NCBI GenBank assembly: GCA_029101305.1
Contig: JAQXQS010000050.1
Span: 1 to 64,000 of the forward strand
Direction: 5' to 3'
Length of the DNA stretch: 64,000 nt
DNA from: Clostridia bacterium
Lineage (GTDB): Bacteria; Bacillota; Clostridia; Lachnospirales; Lachnospiraceae
Shown in pieces: positions 17,116 through 26,636 of the stretch. The position numbers and the translations under genes were made by a program. The notes below the pieces were generated by a model. It saw only the letters and a list, made by a program, of their open reading frames with translations, ran no database searches and was not told the origin of the DNA. How positions within the stretch are numbered: position 1 is the stretch's first letter; the number at the start of each line of letters is the position of its first letter.

Positions 17116-19083
17116 ATGGAAAATACATTTTGGATCTGGTATCCGGGAGATTTTGAATTATATCATGCAATGAAGCAGAATTTCAGCCGTGTGGAGAGAG
17201 GTTTTGGATGGCCGGCATTCTGGAAGAGTGAGGGCTTCCGCAACCGTGTGGCTTTCCGCAGGACTTATGAATTGGAGCAGGAGACCAGCTTTACTGTATT
17301 TTCCAATGCAATTGGCCATGTGCTTGTAACCTGGGAAAATGGGGAGAAGAAATATCCATTTGGAAAGAAGATCACAGTAGCTCCTGGAAAGGTGCGGATC
17401 TCTATTCATGCAGGCTGTGTGGAGGCATTTCCTTGCGCTTATGTGCAGGGTGAGGTAATCCATTCTGATAAAACATGGAAGGCAGAGGATTATTCCCAGC
17501 CATTAGTGCCGGTTGGAGTGTGTAAGTATTTTACCAAGCCGGGACAGAATCCTACTGTGTGGGAATATACAGAAAAAGAATGCAAGCCTGTAAAAATCAG
17601 CGAGATAAACGGTGGCGTGCTGGCTGAGTTTGAAACAGAGCTGACAGCAGCGGTTTATGTGAATGATAAACGTCAAAATAGTTCTGGGGTGGAAGTCTTC
17701 TGCGGCGAGTCCATGGACGAGGCTCTTGATCTGGAGCACTGCTACTATAGCTGGCAGCCGGATCCTGTCACAAAGAGATGCCCATGCTGTGCAGTTCGTT
17801 TTGCATTTATTCCTGATTGCAAAGCAGAAGATGTGGAAATCACAGCATTCTATCAGTATGTAGATTTCCCGAAACGCGCTTCTTTTAAGTGTAATGATGA
17901 GAAACTGAACAAAATTTGGGAAGTGGCAGAGCACACCTTCCGCCTTTGCAGCGGAATCTTTTTCCTGGATGGTGTAAAGCGTGATAAATGGATCTGGTCC
18001 GGAGATGCTTATCAGAGCTTTTTTGTAAACCAGTATCTGCTGGCAGATCCGGATATTGACCAGAGAACCCTTCTGGCACTTCGTGGAAATGATCCGATGA
18101 CCAGACACATTAATACTATTATGGACTATTCCCTGTTCTGGATTCTGGGTGTGCTCTATCATTATGAGGCATACGGTGATCTGGAATTTGTCCGTCAGGT
18201 TTATCCGAAAATGTGCTCTCTTATAGAGTTCTGTGAGGGACAGCTGGATGAGAACGGATTCCTGGTAGGACGTGAGAATGACTGGATCTATATTGACTGG
18301 GCAGATATGGATAAGACCGGAGCACTTTGTGCAGAGCAGATGCTGTTTGCTGCATGCTGGCAGACCATGGCGAAGGTAAGCGCAGCTCTTGGCGAGGAGA
18401 ACCCGGAATATATTGCAAAATATGAGAAACTGGTGGCTCAGATCCGCAAATTCTACTGGGATCAGGAAAAGGGCGCATTTATCGATTCCTTTGAATCCGG
18501 CAAGAGAAATGTTACCCGACATGCCAACATTTTTGCAATTCTTTTCCATATTGCAACAGCAGATGAGCAGGAGAAAATTCTGGAAAATGTGATCAGGAAC
18601 GATGAAATTCCGGCAATCACAACCCCGTATTTCAATTTCTTTGAGCTGGATATGCTCTGCCAGACAGGAAATCTGGAATTTGTACTGAACAAGATCCGTA
18701 ATTACTGGGGAGGTATGCTGGACCGCGGTGCGGTTACGTTCTGGGAAGAATTTGATCCGGAGGCGCCGGTGGAAGAGCAGTATGACATGTATGGCGACCG
18801 TTTCGGAAAGAGTCTTTGCCATGCGTGGGCAGCAAGTCCGATCTATTTCCTGGCGAAATATTTCATGGGGCTGAAATTTACCTCTGTAGGCGGTAAAACA
18901 TTTGAAGTAGAGCCACATACAGAATTCTTTGACAGCTTCGACTGTACCCTTCCGGTTGCAGATGGACAGGTTCATCTTGTGTGGGATGGAAAAGAGCTGA
19001 AAGTGGAGACGAGTACAGACGGCGGCGTGCTGAAATGTGCAGGAAAATGTGAACAATTAAATGCCAAATGCTGTAATTCATGA
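17116..19083 (+). CDS. GH78-type alpha-L-rhamnosidase
   Basis: Likely removes terminal alpha-L-rhamnose from pectin, saponin or flavonoid glycosides. There is no signal peptide, so it acts in the cytoplasm. The N-terminal half is beta-sandwich (about 1-250). The (alpha/alpha)6 barrel starts near CNDEKLNKIWEVAEHTFRLC (about 255) and holds DGVKRDKWIWSGD (about 284-296), which carries the general acid region of the family, and TFWEEFDP (about 541), which carries the base region. A short C-terminal beta domain closes the 655 residues. GGGAGG precedes the ATG. A sensor kinase, response regulator and solute-binding protein follow on the same strand, which suggests a rhamnoside-related locus. Confidence 0.82.
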   Translation: MENTFWIWYPGDFELYHAMKQNFSRVERGFGWPAFWKSEGFRNRVAFRRTYELEQETSFTVFSNAIGHVLVTWENGEKKYPFGKKITVAPGKVRISIHAGCVEAFPCAYVQGEVIHSDKTWKAEDYSQPLVPVGVCKYFTKPGQNPTVWEYTEKECKPVKISEINGGVLAEFETELTAAVYVNDKRQNSSGVEVFCGESMDEALDLEHCYYSWQPDPVTKRCPCCAVRFAFIPDCKAEDVEITAFYQYVDFPKRASFKCNDEKLNKIWEVAEHTFRLCSGIFFLDGVKRDKWIWSGDAYQSFFVNQYLLADPDIDQRTLLALRGNDPMTRHINTIMDYSLFWILGVLYHYEAYGDLEFVRQVYPKMCSLIEFCEGQLDENGFLVGRENDWIYIDWADMDKTGALCAEQMLFAACWQTMAKVSAALGEENPEYIAKYEKLVAQIRKFYWDQEKGAFIDSFESGKRNVTRHANIFAILFHIATADEQEKILENVIRNDEIPAITTPYFNFFELDMLCQTGNLEFVLNKIRNYWGGMLDRGAVTFWEEFDPEAPVEEQYDMYGDRFGKSLCHAWAASPIYFLAKYFMGLKFTSVGGKTFEVEPHTEFFDSFDCTLPVADGQVHLVWDGKELKVETSTDGGVLKCAGKCEQLNAKCCNS

Positions 19084-19307
19084 TTTTGTATGGGTTATGA
19101 GATATGTTACGGCGCAGGCCGTGAATTGTACTTTGAATAGTTATTACAATTAATTCAAATTATAGGGTACATAAGATAGAAATGAAAATTCGTGGTAAGA
19201 TGTAAGTATCTGAAGAAAGAGATGTGGAAATATTCTGGGAAAGATACAGACAGAATACCACGAATTTGTTTTATGTATTTTTACTTCTTTATAAGGGGTT
19301 TCCGAAA

Positions 19308-21029
19308 ATGAAAAAGAAAATATCCCTGAATGTCAGACTGTTTCTGGTAACGATGTGTATTGCCATTCCAGTGATCGCGGCGCTTTTTTTCACAGGAATC
19401 CGGGAACGAGCATCAGCCAGAAAGGAAAAAATAAATGAGATACAGTCTGACGTGGAAATTGAAATGTCAGGAATTGATACACAGCTGAAATTTTTAAGAA
19501 ACAGCCTGATCAATCTGGCAATGGACGACTCTGACTTCCGGTATATTGCTACATCAGAAGAGAAAAATACAGAATTCTGGCTGACGAATCAGAGAGTGCT
19601 TGAAAAAATAAATAATCAGATGGATGAAGTGGACAATGGATTTACAGTGTTTGCTTATTATCCGGAACCAGATGTGTTTTACAATTATCTGAAGGCACCT
19701 TCTGTTTCTGAATTTGTGAGAAAACAGGCGGAAGGTGAAAGGCAGACGCAGGCTTACAGCCAATGGAGCACAATCTGGTGTGAGGGAACTCCATATCTGT
19801 TCTTTATGCTAAATTATAACAGTTATTATATTGGTGCCTGGAGCTCTTATGAAAATATTGTAGCAAATTTACAGCTGGAAATGGAATCACCTGCGGAAAC
19901 CAAAGCTGTAAATCCGATGGAAGTCTATCTGGTCTGTGACTCCAATGGCCGGATCATAACTCCTGCAACCGCTGAAAATACAGGATTATCTTTTGAAAAA
20001 AATACATATACGGATCCAGACAAAAACAAATGGTATTATGGCGGCGCAGTAAGTGAAATTGCAGATTTTTATCTTGTAAAACAAGTAGCAAAAAGCTTTC
20101 TGGAAGAACAGCTTCCTGCCGTTGGAAACGAAATTGCAGCGTTTGCAGCAGTGTTCCTCCTTCTGTTTCTGGTATATGGAATCTGTCTGTATTTATGGAT
20201 CCTTACGCCTATGTCTCATTTGCAAAAGAGCATGAACGTGATTCAGCAGGGAGATCTGGACTACCGGATTCCGAAGATTTCTAATTGCAGTGCTGAATTT
20301 GATTCTGTGATTCAGGAATTTAATTATCTGATGGATCATATCAAAAACCTGAAAATCCAGATGTACGAAGAGCGTCTGGCTGGAAAAGAGACAGAGCTGC
20401 AATACTTAAGCAGGCAGATTCAGCCTCATTTTATTCTGAATACCTTAAATACCATTTATAATTACAGTGAAAGTGACGTGGAAACTACCAGACAACTGAT
20501 CCGCCTGACCTCCGGTTATTATCGCTATGTAGTCAATGTAAATTCCAGGTATGTTCAGCTGGGACAGGAACTGGAACACATTGAGGATTACCTGAAATTA
20601 CAAAAAATGCGGTATCCCAATGGATTTGAATATGAAGTAAACTGCGACGAGGCGATCAAGATCGTGCCGATTCCGCCTTTTATTATTGAGAGCTTCGTGG
20701 GAAATGCCATAAAGCATGGTTTGAAACCTGGAGAACTGACGAAGATTCAGGTAATCGTGAAACAACTGGAGGAGTTCCGGATTCTCATTCAGGTAAAAGA
20801 CAATGGAACTGGTTTTTCGGATGACAACCTGGATGCAGTGGAGGAATTTCTGGAAAAAGGAATTGTGTCGGAGGAATTGGGGGTAGGAATCCGCAATTCT
20901 GTGGCAAGGTTGCGGCTGATCTATGGGGAAAAGTGTGAGATTCATATTTATAATCAGAAACCGTCAGGTGCAGTGGTGGAAATATTATTAAATCTACAGA
21001 AGCCAGAATCTATTTCGCAGAAACTGTGA
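19308..21029 (+). CDS. YesM-type sensor histidine kinase
   Basis: Membrane sensor kinase of the sugar-responsive YesM group. It has a first membrane helix (about 9-28), an extracellular sensor region (about 30-270), a second helix (about 275-300), HAMP (about 300-355), then the His_kinase domain with RQIQPHFILNTLN (phosphorylated His) and an HATPase domain with a PPFIIESFVGNAIKHG N-box and DNGTGF. The start at 19308 is chosen because AAGGGG precedes it; the frame stays open to a GTG at 19224 without a ribosome site. It is followed by its regulator at 21150 and a solute-binding protein that probably completes the sensor. Confidence 0.88.
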   Translation: MKKKISLNVRLFLVTMCIAIPVIAALFFTGIRERASARKEKINEIQSDVEIEMSGIDTQLKFLRNSLINLAMDDSDFRYIATSEEKNTEFWLTNQRVLEKINNQMDEVDNGFTVFAYYPEPDVFYNYLKAPSVSEFVRKQAEGERQTQAYSQWSTIWCEGTPYLFFMLNYNSYYIGAWSSYENIVANLQLEMESPAETKAVNPMEVYLVCDSNGRIITPATAENTGLSFEKNTYTDPDKNKWYYGGAVSEIADFYLVKQVAKSFLEEQLPAVGNEIAAFAAVFLLLFLVYGICLYLWILTPMSHLQKSMNVIQQGDLDYRIPKISNCSAEFDSVIQEFNYLMDHIKNLKIQMYEERLAGKETELQYLSRQIQPHFILNTLNTIYNYSESDVETTRQLIRLTSGYYRYVVNVNSRYVQLGQELEHIEDYLKLQKMRYPNGFEYEVNCDEAIKIVPIPPFIIESFVGNAIKHGLKPGELTKIQVIVKQLEEFRILIQVKDNGTGFSDDNLDAVEEFLEKGIVSEELGVGIRNSVARLRLIYGEKCEIHIYNQKPSGAVVEILLNLQKPESISQKL

Positions 21030-21149
21030 GGTTCCGTTTGGGGGAATGTAGTATATTGAAAAGATATATCATAGTAACAAAATGCGAAAGATTTTTGGGA
21101 TTTGGCACTGAAGCGTTGTAGAAATAGTTATTGAACAGGGAGTACAAAG

Positions 21150-21935
21150 ATGGAAATAAAAGCTTTGCTTGTGGATGATGAAGAGCAATGTGTGAAAACC
21201 CTTAGGGAAGGAATTGACTGGGAAAAACTGGGAATCCAGGAGGTTTTCGGAGCCTACAATGCAGTGCAGGCCCGCGAAATCATGGAAAGGGAGACCATTT
21301 CTCTGATCCTTTGCGACATTGAAATGCCAGGGGAAAGTGGACTGGAATTTATATCAAGTGTACGGGAAAAAGCGGATTTGAATGATGAAAACGTAGAATG
21401 TATTATCCTCACCTGTTATCCAGACTACAAATTTATGCGCAAAGCCATGCAGATTGGCTGTAGTGATTATCTGATCAAACCTTTGGACGGTGAAGAAATG
21501 ATGGCAGTTCTTGAAAAAGCTGTGGAAAAGATACGGAAGAAGTTTGAAAAAGATGAGAAAGAGAAGAAGCTTTTTCAGGAAGCTTCAAAGTCACCATTAC
21601 CGGAGATGCAGCAGAATATCATTGATGGAAAAGTAATTCCATATATTAAGGAGCATTTTGCAGAGCCTCTGACTGTTGCGGAAATCGCAGATCATGCCGC
21701 ACTGAATGCCCAATATATGATGCGCCTTTTCAAGAAAAAGACAGGAATTTCCGTGCTGGAATATGTGACGGACTGTCGTATGGAGAAGGCAAAAGAGATG
21801 CTTCGGGGAACAGACTGGAATAATGAGATTGTTTCTGAGAAGCTGGGTTATGCAAGCTCTGGCTATTTCATTAAGTTGTTTAAGAAAACCTATGGCGTAA
21901 CGCCCCGTGAATTCAGAAAGGCTTCGAATTTATGA
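21150..21935 (+). CDS. YesN-type response regulator (REC plus AraC)
   Basis: Partner of the kinase just upstream. The receiver domain (about 1-120) has VDDEEQ, the phosphorylated Asp in LILCDIEMPGESG (about residue 55) and the LIKPLDG lysine. The C-terminal AraC domain (about 160-258) has the two helix-turn-helix segments typical of sugar-locus activators and ends with YGVTPREFRKAS. Its last codons overlap the start of the next gene by four bases (ATGA), which couples translation to the solute-binding protein. Probable targets are the neighbouring GH78 and DUF1593 genes; no operator was identified. Confidence 0.88.
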   Translation: MEIKALLVDDEEQCVKTLREGIDWEKLGIQEVFGAYNAVQAREIMERETISLILCDIEMPGESGLEFISSVREKADLNDENVECIILTCYPDYKFMRKAMQIGCSDYLIKPLDGEEMMAVLEKAVEKIRKKFEKDEKEKKLFQEASKSPLPEMQQNIIDGKVIPYIKEHFAEPLTVAEIADHAALNAQYMMRLFKKKTGISVLEYVTDCRMEKAKEMLRGTDWNNEIVSEKLGYASSGYFIKLFKKTYGVTPREFRKASNL

Positions 21936-23449
21936 AAATCAGAAAACTAATAATTGGTATTGGTGCGGTTCTTTGCGCAGGTGCGATTCTTTGGGGATGC
22001 AGGAACAGGAAAAGCACCTCTTCTGTAACGGAAAATGCGGACGATGGAATCTGCGAAATTGCTATTGAAAATATGACGCTTGGTGCCAGTTATCCAGATA
22101 CGGAGGAAGTTGAAAAAAAGATCAATGAAATTACAGTTCCGGCAATTTCCTGCAAAGTGAAGATTGTGAACTGCTTTATTGGAGACCATGCAAATATGGT
22201 AAAAAAATCCAAAATGGGGATTCAGCAGCTGGATTTAATCAATACGGGAACTACCACTTCTTTGTCAGAACTTGTGGCAGATGGAACGCTTTTGGAATTA
22301 AATGCTCTGTTGGATCAGTATGGAAGGGAGTTAAAAGAAAAAGAGGGAGCCCTTCTGAGGGTAACCTCTGTGGATGGTAAGATTTATGCAGTATGTGCTA
22401 ATCTGAACCCAGGAAGAGCTTCTGGAATCGGATATAACAAAGAGCTTGCGGATAAATACAAGATTCAGGTTCCAGAGCAGATCGACTTAGAGGCTCTTAC
22501 AGAAATTGGCATACAGTTGAAAGAAAAGAATACTGGTATCTATCTGATTTCTTTTGGAAATTCCGGAGCAGTTGAGGCTTCTGCCTTTGCGTCTTGGTTT
22601 GATATTGAAGACTTCGGTGGAGATATGAACTATGGCGTGATTTTTAATCCTCTCGATAGTATAAAGATTGAGAATGTCTATGCTTCAAAGGAATATCGTG
22701 AGTTTTGCAGAACCATGAAATTATGGAGAGATGAAGGATATATCCCAAGTGATTCCCTGTATAGTGGGGCAGATGCCCAGGCAATGTTTAACAATGGAGA
22801 AATGTTTCTGCAGTGGACCAGTGTATCGCCGGGAACTTTACATCTGGTGGAGAAAAAAGAGGTAGATTTTGATGAAATACTGGTGGCGATGACTCCCAAC
22901 CGGATTACTACCTCACTGGTGCAGGAGTTTACCTGGGGAATCAGCAGCTCCTGTAAAAATCCTGAGAAAGCGATGGAATTATTGAATCTGATCTATACTA
23001 ATAGTGAGCTGGCCAATCTTCTTCAAAATGGCCGGGAAGGCATTGATTATGTGAAAACAGGGGAAAAGAGTATCGAATATCCCATTGGGAAAACCAACAG
23101 TACAGTAGGGTATTCCAGTTACTTTTCCTGTTTTGGTGACGGTGATGAGGTTTATCAGTTTGGGGAAAGTACGGATGACTGGACTGCATACATAAAAAAT
23201 TATTCGGAAGAATCGAAACCGTCCAAAACGCTGGGATATGTTTTTCGGACAGATAAAGTCGCACAGGAAGTGGACGCCGTCTCCAAGGTGGTAAACGAGT
23301 ACCGGCCAGTACTGGAAACCGGGCTGTGTGAGGATGCAGACGAGACGCTGAATCAGTTTCTGGAGGCTTTGCAGGAAGCTGGAATGGCCAAAATTATAGG
23401 GGAAAACAGACGCCAGCTGGAAAGCTGGCTGGAAGAACAGGAGAAGTAA
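21932..23449 (+). CDS. Extracellular solute-binding lipoprotein coupled to the two-component system
   Basis: A 505-residue substrate-binding protein of the sugar ABC type. The signal peptide ends in LWGC (lipobox Cys about 23), so it is anchored outside the membrane. Family features include INTGTTTSLSELVADG, the SVDGKIYAVCANL segment and a C-terminal lobe with repeated GISSSCKNPEKAMELLN-type helices. It is translationally coupled (ATGA) to the response regulator and has no permease or ATPase gene near it. It therefore more likely presents sugar to the kinase as a co-sensor than serves transport, although it could work with permeases encoded elsewhere. Confidence 0.82.
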   Translation: MKIRKLIIGIGAVLCAGAILWGCRNRKSTSSVTENADDGICEIAIENMTLGASYPDTEEVEKKINEITVPAISCKVKIVNCFIGDHANMVKKSKMGIQQLDLINTGTTTSLSELVADGTLLELNALLDQYGRELKEKEGALLRVTSVDGKIYAVCANLNPGRASGIGYNKELADKYKIQVPEQIDLEALTEIGIQLKEKNTGIYLISFGNSGAVEASAFASWFDIEDFGGDMNYGVIFNPLDSIKIENVYASKEYREFCRTMKLWRDEGYIPSDSLYSGADAQAMFNNGEMFLQWTSVSPGTLHLVEKKEVDFDEILVAMTPNRITTSLVQEFTWGISSSCKNPEKAMELLNLIYTNSELANLLQNGREGIDYVKTGEKSIEYPIGKTNSTVGYSSYFSCFGDGDEVYQFGESTDDWTAYIKNYSEESKPSKTLGYVFRTDKVAQEVDAVSKVVNEYRPVLETGLCEDADETLNQFLEALQEAGMAKIIGENRRQLESWLEEQEK

Positions 23450-23591
23450 CAGGCGAAAGATCCAAATGTTTTTTTGTACAAAATCCGTTTGGCTCTGAAC
23501 AGTTACAAAAAGTCATTTTTAGACAGAAATTAAGTCATAATTGGACAGCCTGAAATTTTTATTATGTGATAATGTAAGAGAAATAGACAAC

Positions 23592-23620
23592 CGGGGGCAT
23601 AATGAATAGTCCCCGATTTT
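23592..23620 (+). terminator. Hairpin upstream of the DUF1593 gene
   Basis: CGGGG at 23592-23596 pairs with CCCCG at 23611-23615, followed by ATTTTGTTATTT. It is probably the terminator of the kinase/regulator/binding-protein operon, or an attenuator in the leader of the next gene. The rest of 23450-23668 shows no coding signal. Confidence 0.5.
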
Positions 23621-23668
23621 GTTATTTAATAACGTCATGAATTATATAAAGGAAATCAGGAGGCTATT

Positions 23669-25198
23669 ATGCACAAGAAAAAATGGTTATCAGCTCTAAT
23701 GGGAGTACTTATCGGAACTATGAGTTTGTCTGTATCAGCTTATGCGGCTGATTCCACAACCGCCCTTCCAAAAACAGAAGGAAAACCTCGTCTTCTGGTT
23801 ACCCAGGACGGTGAAGTGGATGATATGAACACTCTGATTCACACCTTGCTTTATTCCAATGATATTGATCTGGAAGGAATTGTACAGACCAGTTCCAAGT
23901 TGCATTACAGCGGAGATGATACCACGGAGGCTTTAAGATGGATGGGAACGGACTGGATGTCTGAATTTCTGGATGCATATGCCCAGGTGTATGATAATCT
24001 GAAAGTGCATGATGAGAATTATCCTTCACCGGATGATCTTCGCGCCATAACAAAGGTCGGAAATATTAAAAATGTCAGTGATACTTCTGAAGAGACAGAA
24101 GGTTCTGAACTGGTAAAAGATCGGATTCTGGCTGAAGATGACAGGCCTCTTTATATTGAAGTAGGCGGTGGTGCCAATACAGTGGCCAGAGCGCTTATGT
24201 CGATTGAAGAGGAATACAAAGATCAGGAAGGCTGGGAAGACCTTTATAACCGTATTTGTGAAAAAGTGAGCCTTTTTGCATGGGGAATGCAGGATGATTG
24301 TTACCTGAATTATATTCAGCCAAACTGGCCATCTATGCGCATGGTAGATGTCTCTGGTTCTACTCTTGCATACGGCTACAGATGGGCAACTCTGGAAGAA
24401 CTTTCCGACGAATCCAGGGAAAAAATGAGCAGTGCCTGGATGAAAGAAAATATTGAACAAAATCTTGGCGCCCTGATGGACAAATATGTGACATGGGGAG
24501 ATGGAACTTATCTGGAAGGAGAAGCTGACACAGATCAGTATGGCACCAACGAGGCACTTCTTGGAGACGATACTCTCTGGGTAGGACATGCCTATGAGCA
24601 GTATGATTTCCTTTCAGAGGGAGATTCCCCGGCATGGTTTGTTACCATTCCAAACGGACTGCGTAGTCTGGAAGATCTTTCTTATGGCGGTTGGGATGGA
24701 AGATATGCTCTGAAAGAAAATGATGAGAATCCGGATGTTCGTCTGTATCAGGCTGCAAAAGGAAATGAAAAAGGAATTGCCCCATGGATTGCTGCAATCC
24801 AGAGTGACTTTGCCATGAGGGCAAAATGGTGTGTAACAGATAAATATGAGAATGCAAATCATCTGCCAACAGTTTCCGTAACAGAAGGAACCGACTTGAC
24901 TGCAACTGCCGGAGAAGAAATCACACTTAATGGAACTGCTGAGGATCCAGATGGAGATACCACAACCTTCCGCTGGTATCATTATCCATACGGAGATACC
25001 TATGAGGAAGCTGAGGATGAGGATGGAAATCCTGTTGCAATCGAAGTGACAACATCCGGGGAAAACCAGGAGAACGCTTCTTTCATAATCCCTGAGGACG
25101 CAAAAGCAGGAGATACCATTCATATCATTATGGAAGGTGTAGATGGCGGAGGAACGAATCCGATAGCTTATCAGAGAGTGATCGTGACAGTAAATTAA
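23669..25198 (+). CDS. Secreted DUF1593 (Sde182-like, nucleoside-hydrolase-fold) protein
   Basis: A secreted 509-residue protein: a signal peptide of about 27 residues ends in AYA-ADS. A nucleoside-hydrolase-like domain follows (about 38-370), starting KPRLLVTQDGEVDDMNTLIH, whose DGEVDDMN resembles the Asp-rich metal site of nucleoside hydrolases. The last 110 residues are a beta-sandwich with GEEITLNGTAEDPDGD, as in Sde182-type proteins from cellulose and pectin degraders. The true substrate of the family is not established; an N-glycosidic or polysaccharide substrate is inferred. AGGAGG precedes the ATG. It follows the GH78 and sensor triad on the same strand and likely belongs to that locus. 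Confidence 0.75.
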   Translation: MHKKKWLSALMGVLIGTMSLSVSAYAADSTTALPKTEGKPRLLVTQDGEVDDMNTLIHTLLYSNDIDLEGIVQTSSKLHYSGDDTTEALRWMGTDWMSEFLDAYAQVYDNLKVHDENYPSPDDLRAITKVGNIKNVSDTSEETEGSELVKDRILAEDDRPLYIEVGGGANTVARALMSIEEEYKDQEGWEDLYNRICEKVSLFAWGMQDDCYLNYIQPNWPSMRMVDVSGSTLAYGYRWATLEELSDESREKMSSAWMKENIEQNLGALMDKYVTWGDGTYLEGEADTDQYGTNEALLGDDTLWVGHAYEQYDFLSEGDSPAWFVTIPNGLRSLEDLSYGGWDGRYALKENDENPDVRLYQAAKGNEKGIAPWIAAIQSDFAMRAKWCVTDKYENANHLPTVSVTEGTDLTATAGEEITLNGTAEDPDGDTTTFRWYHYPYGDTYEEAEDEDGNPVAIEVTTSGENQENASFIIPEDAKAGDTIHIIMEGVDGGGTNPIAYQRVIVTVN

Positions 25199-25206
25199 AA
25201 AATTGA

Positions 25207-25276
25207 AAAAGCAGTCTGGAATAGAACCCGTGTATTACAATTGTATGCAACAGTATCTATCCAGGCTGCTTTTATT
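25207..25276. terminator. Bidirectional terminator after the DUF1593 gene
   Basis: AAAAGCAGTCTGG at 25207-25219 pairs with CCAGGCTGCTTTT at 25261-25273 with one G-T pair. The A and T runs at either side suit both convergent genes. The loop is about 40 bases. Confidence 0.6.
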
Positions 25277-25311
25277 GGCTAAGTGTTGTAGACGGGATAA
25301 CTGAGTATTCC

Positions 25312-26535
25312 TTAAAACTGCTTAAACAGTGGTTCTAAGTCATAATCGGTAAAATAGTTCCCCCATGCGGTGATCGTATCCGCGTCTACGTCCTTGGCAG
25401 CAGCAATGCCAACCGGAAGATTTTTTCGCAGATCATAATTTTTCCCGTCGCTGTCAAGAAAACAGGTTTGGTTTGGTGACAATGTGAAAGTGGTATCTTC
25501 CTGAATCCAGACGATATGTTTTGCCAGGATATTGCATATTGGCTGTTCTATCACATCATCTATCCAGTCCTGCGGATTCTTCCAGCATTTTTCAGAATGG
25601 AAGATGTCTGAAAAAGAAGTAGACTCTTTCTGGATATAGTCTGCTACCTGTTTTTTTGTTGTTTCAAAATGATAGTATGGCCATTTTCCATTAGCCGGAT
25701 TGGCTGAATCTATAAAAAACGGAAGACTGTTTAATTCTTCATTTGTGTTTAAGTTTCTGGCACAAAGGGTAAGATCTTTGTCCAGGAAAGCAAGAAAAGT
25801 TTCGCCATAGTATTTATAAATTCTGCGTCCAGTGCAATCCAGCCAGAAGTACTGGAATGGGACATTGGAATCAATAGGTTCTGAAATAGACAGTTCTAAT
25901 TCTTCAAGGATCTCCACTGCTTTTTTCGCTTTTTTCTCTTTTGCCAGATCTTTAAGCTGTGTACGGGTAGCGTCAGTGACTACACTCTTATAAAATAATA
26001 CGAAGTTTGCGGCTTTTTGGAAATGAGCTGCCTTCCCTTCGTTTTGAAGAAGTTCAATAAAATATTTCACTGCCTGGTCTGGCTCAGCGGTTAACTTCAT
26101 GCGGCAGTAGCTGACCAGAAATTTAGAATTCTGAAACAGGTATAAGGCAGCGTAATCCTTTAGATTTGCAGCCTCGGACCAGAAATTCCGCAGGAAGAAC
26201 AGTGTATTAGCAGGAAGAGGACTGGAAGTCTGCAAATATCTGAATGGGAGATTGATCTTTGTATCTCTGGTTGTGCTTGTACTTTTTGTTTTGTCAAAGT
26301 CGGATGGGGAACACTCAAAGCGTTCCAGAGATTCTGGAAGATGGATGTTTCTTGATGACTTAACCCACGCACAACCTGTAAGGGTGACATTGCTGGGAAT
26401 CACCTTAACTCCTTCGGTGATGATAATATCAGCATAACGTGCTGGTTTGGTATGGAGATATATTTTTTTGACCTCTTTCAGAATTCCATCTTCTATGATA
26501 CAGCCATTTTCATCTGGTAGTGTTTGATAGTCCAT
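25312..26535 (-). CDS. DUF4132-like protein of unknown function
   Basis: A 407-residue cytoplasmic protein with no signal peptide. The first 85 residues are beta-rich (KEVKKIYLHTKPARYADIIITEG). The middle is helical (about 115-215). The last 130 residues match the pattern of DUF4132 C-termini: AKHIVWIQEDTTFTL, then VGIAAAKDVDADTITAWG, then YDLEPLFKQF. DUF4132 proteins are often next to WGR or ATPase genes; none is present here. It stands alone on the minus strand between two convergent or opposite units. A function cannot be assigned. Confidence 0.5.
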   Translation of the reverse strand: MDYQTLPDENGCIIEDGILKEVKKIYLHTKPARYADIIITEGVKVIPSNVTLTGCAWVKSSRNIHLPESLERFECSPSDFDKTKSTSTTRDTKINLPFRYLQTSSPLPANTLFFLRNFWSEAANLKDYAALYLFQNSKFLVSYCRMKLTAEPDQAVKYFIELLQNEGKAAHFQKAANFVLFYKSVVTDATRTQLKDLAKEKKAKKAVEILEELELSISEPIDSNVPFQYFWLDCTGRRIYKYYGETFLAFLDKDLTLCARNLNTNEELNSLPFFIDSANPANGKWPYYHFETTKKQVADYIQKESTSFSDIFHSEKCWKNPQDWIDDVIEQPICNILAKHIVWIQEDTTFTLSPNQTCFLDSDGKNYDLRKNLPVGIAAAKDVDADTITAWGNYFTDYDLEPLFKQF

Positions 26536-26636
26536 ATGATTCCTCCGTGTTTTTTAGAAAATTGGTGTTTCTTCAAGTATAAGTTTTGGGTGGAAATGTG
26601 TCAACAATGAGTGTGTAATTTATGCTTGCAAAACTG

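Noticed and set aside
17503..19056. Long minus-strand open frame of 517 residues opposite the GH78 gene
   Set aside because: It is the antisense shadow of a well-supported GH78 gene, has no family motifs and an unnatural composition rich in Cys, His and Phe.
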